DNA of 64,000 bases from CAYOLL01 sp964404765 [NCBI: uncultured Gemmatimonadota bacterium] (lineage in GTDB: Bacteria > 4572-55). Shown here one piece after another: positions 18,113-24,604 of the stretch (position 1 is the first letter of the stretch; each line of letters opens with the position of its first letter). The translations under genes were made by a program, and so were the position numbers. The notes under the pieces were generated by a model that searched no databases, was not told where the DNA came from, and saw only the letters and a program-made list of their open reading frames with translations. The DNA lies in assembly GCA_964404765.1 (NCBI GenBank), contig CAYOLL010000008.1:1-64000 (forward strand). The letters run 5' to 3'.

Positions 18113-18141
18113 ATCCGCTCCATTCAAAATCGGAATTTAGT

Positions 18142-18195
18142 TTGATTTGCCTAAATCGCACCCCTGCGCGAATAAGGCGATTCGCGCTACAATTG
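18142..18195. repeat. Dispersed palindromic repeat (copy of 10511-10575, inverted)
   Basis: Reads GATTTGCCTAAATCGCAC, then GCGAATAAGGCGATTCGC, and ends GCTACAATTG. It is the reverse complement of the element downstream of OleB with few changes. It lies between the small membrane protein and the HD hydrolase gene. Confidence 0.65.
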
Positions 18196-18207
18196 CGGCT
18201 TGCCGCC

Positions 18208-18429
18208 TTATGATTTATGGAAATGGCCAAGACGACGCCAGACTTGAAAGGACGCCAACACCGGCAGAATCAACACCGCTAACCAGCCCAGCCCCAAAAC
18301 AATAGCTTCCAGAAAACGTGGCAGCAGGCCCGCATGTGGTCCGGCGAGAATGATAACCACGAAGAACGCAGTAACAGCGACAACCGCCAGTGACAGCAAA
18401 TACATGATGGCAGTTAGCATGATTCTCAA
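18208..18429 (-). CDS. Small two-span membrane protein
   Basis: A 73-residue protein with two hydrophobic helices (about residues 5-28 and 40-62) and a basic C-terminal tail (WRRLGHFHKS), so both ends may face the cytoplasm. I do not recognise the family. AGGAG lies rather far (about 17 nt) from the ATG, so the start could be a few codons downstream. A promoter on this strand (18493-18521) supports independent expression. It lies upstream of the HD hydrolase gene on the same strand, about 95 bp from it with a palindromic repeat between. Confidence 0.6.
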   Translation of the reverse strand: MRIMLTAIMYLLSLAVVAVTAFFVVIILAGPHAGLLPRFLEAIVLGLGWLAVLILPVLASFQVWRRLGHFHKS

Positions 18430-18451
18430 AGATGCCGCTCCTGATTAGGAT

Positions 18452-18494
18452 AAAAATAAAATAGACCTTGCCAACTCGCGTCAGCAAGGTCTAT
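18452..18494 (-). terminator. Intrinsic terminator downstream of the sigma factor gene
   Basis: On the minus strand, ATAGACCTTGC pairs with GCAAGGTCTAT (18494-18484 and 18471-18461) across a 12-nt loop, followed by a T-rich tract (TTTATTTTT). It would end transcripts coming from the sigma factor gene. Its 5' arm overlaps the -10 box of the next promoter, so the shorter transcript made from that promoter cannot form the full stem. Confidence 0.6.
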
Positions 18495-18521
18495 TATCAG
18501 TATTTGACCGGGGAAAGTCAA
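18493..18521 (-). promoter_or_regulatory. Sigma70-type promoter for the small membrane protein
   Basis: On the minus strand, TTGACT (18521-18516) and GATAAT (18498-18493) are 17 bp apart. The predicted start of transcription is about 60 nt upstream of the ATG at 18429. It is interleaved with the terminator stem at 18461-18494. Confidence 0.5.
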
Positions 18522-18535
18522 GCATTTTATCAGGA

Positions 18536-18700
18536 GTTTAACCGTCCTTTCATTGTTGATGGTTATCGCAACTAAGGGTATGTTCCCCGGCACTTGAAGC
18601 CGGCAAGCTTCAGAATTTGCGCAATGTTTAAGTGCCGGGGACGTTATCGCTGTTTTGAGGTTAACCGTCCTTTCAGTGTTGATGGTTAGCGTAACTAAAC
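18536..18700. repeat. Palindrome flanked by about 40-bp direct repeats
   Basis: Two near-identical direct repeats, with the core TTAACCGTCCTTTCA followed by TGTTGATGGTTA, lie at 18536-18574 and 18659-18699. Between them is a palindrome with arms GTTCCCCGGCACTT and AAGTGCCGGGGAC (18582-18643). The same palindrome type is found in frame inside the NRPS gene (47015-47075). No gene was found in 18500-18736. Confidence 0.65.
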
Positions 18701-18736
18701 ATTCGTAATATATCGGTTGTGCGCTTACAACGGCGC

Positions 18737-19420
18737 TTATACTGACGATGTCCAGTAGCGCGTCATTTTTTGGCGCAACGTTTTTTGCGACCGATGAAAG
18801 CGCTGGCGCACGCAGAGCTCCGTAAATGGCTTGCCTTCCGTGTCCTTTAGCCGGTCAGCGATTTCGCGATGCGACATTTTTTCGCCAATGCGCCAATGCA
18901 GGATCAGCATGTCCACGGGCTTCATATCCAACAAAACCTTTTGGTAATAGGTATTGACTTCGCTGGATAAAACCGACTGCTCCGGCGTGCTGTGACGGCT
19001 GGCGATGACGTCGCCATACGTTTGACGGGGCCGGCCTCTGAACGCGGGAATCGTGTCATCCAATGAGACACAATGATCCATTGGAATCTCGCGGCTGCGG
19101 CTTTGCGCGCTGTCATAAGCAACATTGCGGGCAATCGTACACAGCCAGGTCAAAAATTGTGTGTTGGAAAATGGTTGGTAAGTTTCAATGAAATTATAGG
19201 CGCGGTAAAATGTTTCCGAGAGAACTTCTTCTCGTTGTGTAGCGTTTAAAAAGCTAAGGCGGGACAGATAACGGTCAACCGGTCGGCGCAGCAAGGCATA
19301 CAGATTGGCAAAAACGTGCTGCGCAGTGCGCGTGTTGTTCATTTGACGCGCTTGTTTTACCTGGGCCACCAGGTTTTGCGCTTCGTGGTCAAGGCATTGC
19401 ACCGGCTTGGTCAATCTCAT
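18737..19420 (-). CDS. RNA polymerase sigma factor, ECF-like sigma-70
   Basis: A 227-residue sigma-70 family protein. Region 2 is recognisable at about residues 40-110 (LSETFYRAYNFIETYQPFSNTQFLTWLCTIARNVAYD, the region 2.2-2.4 pattern). Region 4 lies at about 160-225, with the helix-turn-helix MSHREIADRLKDTEGKPF and LCVRQRFHRSQKTLRQKM. The linker of about 50 residues is longer than usual and region 3 is absent, as in ECF factors. AAGGAG lies just upstream of the ATG at 19420. No anti-sigma gene is adjacent. Its target promoters are unknown; the repeated ACTAAACATTCG motif around the gene may be related. Confidence 0.88.
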   Translation of the reverse strand: MRLTKPVQCLDHEAQNLVAQVKQARQMNNTRTAQHVFANLYALLRRPVDRYLSRLSFLNATQREEVLSETFYRAYNFIETYQPFSNTQFLTWLCTIARNVAYDSAQSRSREIPMDHCVSLDDTIPAFRGRPRQTYGDVIASRHSTPEQSVLSSEVNTYYQKVLLDMKPVDMLILHWRIGEKMSHREIADRLKDTEGKPFTELCVRQRFHRSQKTLRQKMTRYWTSSV

Positions 19421-19464
19421 AAAAGCTCCTTTCTTAGTCTATCCTCATGTGTCACGAGAAATAA

Positions 19465-19576
19465 ACTAAACGAATGTTTAGTATTAATAACAAAATAGTG
19501 CGAAAATCACAGGCGAATGGTCAGTTTTAGTACAATTTACGATAAATATTACCCGCATGTAAAACAAATGTTTAGT
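19465..19576. promoter_or_regulatory. Repeated ACTAAACATTCG motif upstream of the sigma gene
   Basis: The 12-mer ACTAAACATTCG (minus strand, 19482-19471) forms a 7-bp inverted repeat, ACTAAAC/GTTTAGT, at 19465-19482. A one-mismatch copy, ACTAAACATTTG, lies at 19576-19565. An exact plus-strand copy lies downstream of the gene at 18694-18705. The spacing suggests binding sites for a regulator or for the sigma factor itself. The function is inference. Apart from this and the MITE, the 19421-19925 gap holds only the promoter at 19790-19818. Confidence 0.35.
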
Positions 19577-19664
19577 TATTAAACTATAAAAATTAAATAA
19601 AGTTACATCATGTTGAAAACTTTTTTCGTCAATTATGCGTCTAAAGTTTTATAAATTTAAATTT

Positions 19665-19775
19665 GGTTCATGGGATAAAATGGTGAAACCTTGCGAAGGC
19701 TTAATTTGAAATTCGCATGTTTTGTGCATTGAAGCCTTCGCAAGGTTGGATTTTCACAAACTTGTTCCATGAGCC
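19665..19775. mobile_element. MITE-like element, family A copy 3 (inverted)
   Basis: A 111-bp element in reverse orientation, bounded by GGTTCATGGGATAAAA and CTTGTTCCATGAGCC, with the shared hairpin core. The flanks are TTAAATTT (19657-19664) and ATAAATTT (19776-19783), a target duplication with one mismatch. It ends 14 bp before the -35 box of the TonB-receptor promoter. Confidence 0.8.
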
Positions 19776-19789
19776 ATAAATTTTAAAGA

Positions 19790-19818
19790 TTGACAAATCA
19801 ACGCTGCGGCTTTACAAT
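19790..19818 (+). promoter_or_regulatory. Sigma70-type promoter for the TonB-dependent receptor
   Basis: TTGACA (19790-19795) and TACAAT (19813-19818) are separated by 17 bp, a near-consensus match, about 107 bp upstream of the ATG at 19926. The long leader (about 100 nt) shows no riboswitch I can recognise. Confidence 0.65.
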
Positions 19819-19925
19819 CAAAGCTGTGCGTAAAAGCAGCATTACAGTCATAATTTTTGAAGCTTAAGAATCTGAAAAGCCTTTATCCATTCAATCTTTT
19901 GACCAAAACTTGACGGAGCGAAAAA

Positions 19926-22163
19926 ATGATTAAGCGTATTTTTCTTTCACTGCTCATGCTGTTCACCGCGGCTACAATTGTTAACGCGGAAGATGCCCTG
20001 GACGGGGTCATGAAATTGTTAGAAGAAGAGTTCGAGATTGTCGTTATTACGGCTTCCAAGCTGGCCCAAAGCGCCTCGTCCGCGCCGGCGACGATTTACG
20101 TGGTAACCGAGGACATGATCGCCTCGCGCGGTTATGGCAATCTGCAGGAGTTGCTGGAAGACATCCCCGAAGTCGAATTTCAGAAAAAATCCGTCACTGA
20201 ATACTCCAATTATGCGACAATTCGCGGCATGGCCGGCAATGAAAACTTCATCATTCTGCTGGACGGTTTCCGCATCAACTCGCCTACCGGCACACCGAAT
20301 GTTATCGGCGCCAATTATTCGCTGGCCAACGTCAGACAGGTCGAGGTTATTCTCGGTCCGGCTTCGGCGCTTTATGGCGCAGACGCCTTTACCGGCATTA
20401 TCAATATCATTACCAAATCCGGCGCGGAAGTAGACGGCGGAAGATTGCGCGGCTCTTTTGGACGATTCGGCACCACCGAAAATTCATTCGCCATCGGCCG
20501 CAAAATGGGTAAGGCCACGCTGGCTTTGAGCGGGGGTCTGTATCATTCCGACGAGCCGTTTTCGCCCGATTTTTACCCAAAAGAATATGCCTGGTATACA
20601 AATCAGTACAAAAAATATGGTACGGTGATCGTTTCGCCTTTTGTCAGCGACACAATCACCGCCAGCTCGACACCGGAACCTTATGAGACGCCGACAGATG
20701 CTTTTTTTGTCAGCGCGCGCCTGAACACCGACAATTTTGAGTTCGGGTATTCTCTAAACAGCGATGCCCACAACAGCTCGGTCGGGGCCAAACCGGAGTA
20801 TAATATTTATGCCAAAAAAGCCGTCTTTGAAACGCGCATCGAATCGCTCTACGGCAAGCATACTCTAACCTCGGACGACAAAAAATGGCTGCTCCAAACG
20901 TCTATCTGGAAAGGCCGTTACGAGCTGACACCACGCAGCCTCTTCCTGAATACTTTTACCGCTTTTCAGCCGGGCTTTAAATATGAGGTCGGTCGCAACA
21001 TCAAATTTGAAGAGCAGATCACGCATCAGTTGAATTCGCGCACGACCATTATCGGCGGCTTTACCTACGAAGACATTACATCTCTGCCCAAGACCGGCGA
21101 TCTGCCTTTTAAATTTGATCCCAACGACGCGCCGGATTTGCAAGGACTGTATTACATCGGGACAAATATTACCGATCAAAACGGCGATACATTGCTTGTC
21201 CTGCAGGATTTCTATCATGTACAAGCCCAGAACTATGGTTTTTACAGCCAACTCCAAACCAATCTGAAATCGGCCGTACAGATTACCCTGGGCGCACGAT
21301 TCGATTACAATACCCGTTACGGGGAAACTTTTAATCCGCGGCTGGGTCTGGTTTATGTGCCGACGCGCCGTCTGACCGCGAAGGTACTATACGGACAGTC
21401 GTTTTTAGCGCCGTCACCTTATGAAGCCTACCAACATTATGGGGCATTCATTCCCCGCCGCGAACAGGGCCGCATCACCGGGCTGTTCGGGCCATTTTGG
21501 CATTTGCCAAATCCGGACCTTAAACCAGAACGCCTCCGCTCCATTGAAGGCAGTGTGCAGTATTATCTAACCGATAACAGCCAGATCGGATTGGATATTT
21601 ATCATACGCAGATTGAAGACTTGATCACGGTGGCGGAGGAGTTCGATACGTCGTTTAAAGGCGTCCCGGTTGATTTTGCCGAACGCCCGGTCAACCGCGG
21701 CCAAGCAACGGCGTTTGGCGGCACGGCCCGCCTGACGACACTGTTTAAAACAGGATCCGCCACGATTAAAGTCTCGGCGGCATATTCTTTTTCTGACGGC
21801 GACATTGACAACGAGCAATTGACCTACAGCGCCAAACATACGCTAAAGGCCGGATTGGAAGCCACGATTGGCCGGTTAAGCCTGGCTCCGCGCCTGCTTT
21901 ACCGCTCACGTAGTTATCAGCAGCTTTATCACCGCGAGAAATCGGACATTTACAGCAGCGATCCCTATACGGTTATCAATTTGTTTGCCCGTTATCGTGA
22001 TGTGGTCAAAAACGAGCGCTTGACTGCCGATATCTTCCTGAAGATTTCCAACTTGGCGGATGCCCGCTATTACAATGCCTCACTGGCAACTGAGGAGGGC
22101 TTTGTAGAAACACCGCAAGACCCGTTCCGTATCAGCGGCGGCGTAACCATAGACTTTAAGTAG
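19926..22163 (+). CDS. TonB-dependent outer-membrane receptor
   Basis: A 745-residue outer-membrane receptor. The signal peptide is MIKRIFLSLLMLFTAATIVNA. The plug domain begins at about residue 38 (VVITASKLAQSASSAPATIYVVTEDMI) with the IRGMAGNENFIILLDGFRIN and LGPASALYGADAFTGIINIITK plug motifs. The 22-strand barrel follows and ends in RISGGVTIDFK with a C-terminal aromatic-basic end close to the Bam signal. The SAAPATIYVVT pattern is like BtuB/FepA-type receptors, but the ligand cannot be assigned. GGAG precedes the ATG. The acyltransferase gene starts 16 nt after its stop, so they may be co-transcribed. Confidence 0.92.
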   Translation: MIKRIFLSLLMLFTAATIVNAEDALDGVMKLLEEEFEIVVITASKLAQSASSAPATIYVVTEDMIASRGYGNLQELLEDIPEVEFQKKSVTEYSNYATIRGMAGNENFIILLDGFRINSPTGTPNVIGANYSLANVRQVEVILGPASALYGADAFTGIINIITKSGAEVDGGRLRGSFGRFGTTENSFAIGRKMGKATLALSGGLYHSDEPFSPDFYPKEYAWYTNQYKKYGTVIVSPFVSDTITASSTPEPYETPTDAFFVSARLNTDNFEFGYSLNSDAHNSSVGAKPEYNIYAKKAVFETRIESLYGKHTLTSDDKKWLLQTSIWKGRYELTPRSLFLNTFTAFQPGFKYEVGRNIKFEEQITHQLNSRTTIIGGFTYEDITSLPKTGDLPFKFDPNDAPDLQGLYYIGTNITDQNGDTLLVLQDFYHVQAQNYGFYSQLQTNLKSAVQITLGARFDYNTRYGETFNPRLGLVYVPTRRLTAKVLYGQSFLAPSPYEAYQHYGAFIPRREQGRITGLFGPFWHLPNPDLKPERLRSIEGSVQYYLTDNSQIGLDIYHTQIEDLITVAEEFDTSFKGVPVDFAERPVNRGQATAFGGTARLTTLFKTGSATIKVSAAYSFSDGDIDNEQLTYSAKHTLKAGLEATIGRLSLAPRLLYRSRSYQQLYHREKSDIYSSDPYTVINLFARYRDVVKNERLTADIFLKISNLADARYYNASLATEEGFVETPQDPFRISGGVTIDFK

Positions 22164-22179
22164 ACGGGCTTATCTGGGC

Positions 22180-23124
22180 ATGACTTTAAGACCCTTCGTA
22201 AAAAGCGTGCAACATGCGTTAGAATATGCGCTGGTTCGCTTTGCATTTACGGCGTTCAGTCGCATGTCTTTTCCGGCTTTGAGCCGTTTTGGTGACTGGC
22301 TGGGTGGTTTTGCTTTTCGCTTTATTCCGATCCGCCGTCGAGTAACCCTGGATAATTTGAGCCGCGCTTTTCCAGCCAAAACTTCAGCGGAAATTTACGC
22401 CATTGCCCGTCAGGTCTACCGCAATTTTGGTCGAACATTTATTCAATTTTTAGGTCTGTCCGGTTGTAGTCACGCCGACATCCGTTCCTATATCCGCATT
22501 GACGAGGCCGGTCTAAAAATCTTAAACGATGCTCTGCAAGCGGGCAAAGGCGCTATCATTATTACCGCTCATTTTGGCAATTGGGAACTGCTTAATCTGG
22601 CCTTTGGCGCTTACGGTTTTCCGGGCGGCGGTCTTGTGCGGACGCAGAAAAATCGCCGGGTGGATGTGCTGATTAATCAAATTCGCGAGCAGACCGGCTG
22701 CCGGAGTATTCCGCTGGGCATCGCTGTACGGGAAGTTTTGCGCGGATTGAAGCGCGGTGAAGTGGTCGGTATTGTCGGCGATCAGCATTTTGGCAAAAAA
22801 GGCAGCGTGTGGACCCAATTTTTTGGCCGACCGGTAAGGACAGCGCAGGGCATTGCCTCTTTCCACCTGAAAACCGGCGCGCCGATGGTCATGGCCTTTA
22901 GCTATCATCAACGCGACGGCTATCTGACCACCCATTTCGAGCGCCTGGAATACGCTTCTTTGAATGAAACTGAAGAAGCGTGCATTCAGCGGATTACACA
23001 GCTTATGACCACGCGCCTGGAGGCGGAAATTCGCCGTTATCCGGATCATTGGTTCTGGATGCACCGGCGCTGGAAAGATAGCGAGCGCGGGGCCGATTTC
23101 GTTTTGATGCAAAAAACAGATTGA
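22180..23124 (+). CDS. LpxL/HtrB-like lysophospholipid acyltransferase
   Basis: A 314-residue acyltransferase of the LpxL/LpxM (HtrB) superfamily, which adds secondary acyl chains to lipid A or related lipids at the inner membrane. The catalytic motif is TAHFGNWE (HxxxxE, residues about 128-133), with GDQHFGKKG downstream as the acyl-chain binding region and YPDHWFWMHRRWKD near the C-terminus, characteristic of the family. An N-terminal hydrophobic stretch probably anchors it to the membrane. It follows the TonB receptor gene directly. Lipid A biosynthesis is the most likely role; the actual lipid substrate is inference. Confidence 0.88.
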   Translation: MTLRPFVKSVQHALEYALVRFAFTAFSRMSFPALSRFGDWLGGFAFRFIPIRRRVTLDNLSRAFPAKTSAEIYAIARQVYRNFGRTFIQFLGLSGCSHADIRSYIRIDEAGLKILNDALQAGKGAIIITAHFGNWELLNLAFGAYGFPGGGLVRTQKNRRVDVLINQIREQTGCRSIPLGIAVREVLRGLKRGEVVGIVGDQHFGKKGSVWTQFFGRPVRTAQGIASFHLKTGAPMVMAFSYHQRDGYLTTHFERLEYASLNETEEACIQRITQLMTTRLEAEIRRYPDHWFWMHRRWKDSERGADFVLMQKTD

Positions 23125-23159
23125 CTTCATTATACACATACCTTTTTTTGTAAAAGACC

Positions 23160-23261
23160 ATGACAATTGAATACACCATTAGCGACGTTCGTTTTGAGTG
23201 GGACGAAAATAAGGCTTTGGCCAATATTCGTAAGCATAACATAACATTGCGCTTGAATTAG
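23160..23261 (+). pseudogene. Truncated BrnT-like toxin
   Basis: A 33-codon frame encodes VRFEWDENKALANIRKHNIT and then stops. This matches the N-terminal third of BrnT RNase toxins (FEWDxxKxxxNxxKHG), which are normally about 90-100 residues with catalytic residues further on. The remainder is missing, so the toxin is broken. The intact antitoxin-like gene begins 4 nt after the stop, the usual order in these cassettes. Confidence 0.7.
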
Positions 23262-23265
23262 CTAT

Positions 23266-23562
23266 ATGAAAATCAATAAGACCAATAAAGTATTGGCCCG
23301 ATTACGGCAGGATCGACCCATGAAGACTGTTAGCATTTGTATCCCTGAGGACGTAATTGGTGACCTTGAACAAGTTGCGATCATGTTAGGGTTTTCCGGC
23401 TATCAGCCGCTGATTCAAGCCTATATCGGGCAGGGACTTCGGGTGGATTTGGAACGGTTGGATCATCAGATGGAATTGAATGCATTTATTGAAGGATTGA
23501 AACGACACGGTGTTGCAGAAAACGTCATTTCAACAGTGATGACGGAAGTAGCGGCGGCCTGA
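23266..23562 (+). CDS. BrnT-associated CopG-type antitoxin
   Basis: A 98-residue protein with a short ribbon-helix-helix-type start (MKTVSICIPEDVIGDLEQVA at about residue 14) and the sequence LGFSGYQPLIQAYIGQGLRVDLERL. This pattern is typical of CopG-family antitoxins encoded next to BrnT. It would bind the toxin and its own operator. Since the toxin gene upstream is truncated, it may now be an orphan antitoxin. Homologues normally start with a 13-residue leader like the one here, so the ATG at 23266 is kept. Confidence 0.7.
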   Translation: MKINKTNKVLARLRQDRPMKTVSICIPEDVIGDLEQVAIMLGFSGYQPLIQAYIGQGLRVDLERLDHQMELNAFIEGLKRHGVAENVISTVMTEVAAA

Positions 23563-23590
23563 TAAGCCTCATTTGTCGGAAAGGATAACC

Positions 23591-24484
23591 ATGGTTTATA
23601 AAAAGCATGTGGCCTATACCCATTCGGTAGTTGTTTGCTACCCAAGCGAGCAGATTTTTCCGCTTTTTGAAATGACCCGTCAGCAGGATTGGCTGGATAG
23701 TTGGCAATTGCACATTGTTTATTCAGAATCCGGTAAAACCGCGCGCGGCGGGGTCTTTCGCTCAACAGCTATGGATGAGATGGAGGCCATTTCGATTGTT
23801 ACCCGTTTTGAGCCGGAAAACTTTTGTCTTGAATATGTCAAAGTGCGCCCGGCTTCCCGGATCGGCATTTTTGCAATCCAATGCACGCCGGTCAATAACA
23901 AGGAAACCCGGCTTACCGTCAGCATCAATCTGACGGCATTGACCGAGCATGGCCTGCAGCACTTGCATGAGTATAGTAAGGAGCGCTTCTGTCATGAAAC
24001 GGAGTGGTGGGCGACCGCTTTGGGGTATTATCTGGAGACAGGCAAAAAACTGGATCGGCCAGAAAATCGGTTTTTCAAAACGGATGAACAAATTAAGCAA
24101 TTAATCAAAGAGTTTGAGGCGGGAACGCTGACGCTGGAGCGTTTTTCGCGTCATCATAATCATCTGGCAATGACCATGTGGTATTTAACAAAGTATGAGC
24201 GGACGGAGGCGGTTAACCGCGTTAAATCCGGTCTGAAGCAGTATATTGCCGCACAAAATATAGAGGGTTATAATGAAACACAAACGATGTTTTGGCTGCA
24301 AGTTTTTTTCAGCTTTTTGAAGGATGTAAATACGTCGCTGCCGATAGTTGACCTGACGAATATGATGATTGCCCGATATAGCAATTCAAAATTTATTTTT
24401 CAATATTACAGCCGTGAACGCCTGATGTCGGCGGAAGCCCGGCTAACAGTAATGGAGCCGGATTTAAAGCCATTTGATTTTTGA
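23591..24484 (+). CDS. SRPBCC (START-like) domain protein with conserved helical C-terminus
   Basis: A 297-residue soluble protein. Residues 5-155 fit the SRPBCC/START-like fold (THSVVVCYPSEQIFPLFEMTRQQDWLDSW at the start, a long C-terminal helix EHGLQHLHEYSKERFCHETEWWATALGYYLE), which binds hydrophobic ligands. The second half, about 180-297, is a helical domain with RHHNHLAMTMWYLTKYE, YNETQTMFWLQVF and RLMSAEARLTVMEPDLKPF. That pattern also occurs as a stand-alone small protein in other bacteria, of unknown function. The ATG at 23591 has GGAAAGGA a few nt upstream, which is better than the upstream TTG. The ligand is unknown. Confidence 0.65.
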   Translation: MVYKKHVAYTHSVVVCYPSEQIFPLFEMTRQQDWLDSWQLHIVYSESGKTARGGVFRSTAMDEMEAISIVTRFEPENFCLEYVKVRPASRIGIFAIQCTPVNNKETRLTVSINLTALTEHGLQHLHEYSKERFCHETEWWATALGYYLETGKKLDRPENRFFKTDEQIKQLIKEFEAGTLTLERFSRHHNHLAMTMWYLTKYERTEAVNRVKSGLKQYIAAQNIEGYNETQTMFWLQVFFSFLKDVNTSLPIVDLTNMMIARYSNSKFIFQYYSRERLMSAEARLTVMEPDLKPFDF

Positions 24485-24511
24485 TACCGGAACTGCAAAT
24501 GATTTGCACAC

Positions 24512-24580
24512 AAACCCTAAGGGTCTTAAATGATGTATCTCATTACTGAGGTACGCTCTTGCAAGATCCTTAGGGTTTTT
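24512..24580. terminator. Bidirectional hairpin between convergent genes
   Basis: AAACCCTAAGGGTCTT (24512-24527) pairs with AAGATCCTTAGGGTTTTT (24563-24580). The plus strand runs into TTTTTCTTT. It lies between the SRPBCC gene (+) and the ABC transporter gene (-), so it could stop transcription in both directions. The sequence also resembles a dispersed REP-like palindrome. Confidence 0.6.
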
Positions 24581-24604
24581 CTTTGTAATGGTATAACTTC
24601 CGTA

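Noticed and set aside
7344-19775. CRISPR array made of the repeated hairpin elements
   Set aside because: Copies are kilobases apart, not regularly spaced, and have target duplications and terminal inverted repeats as transposable elements do.
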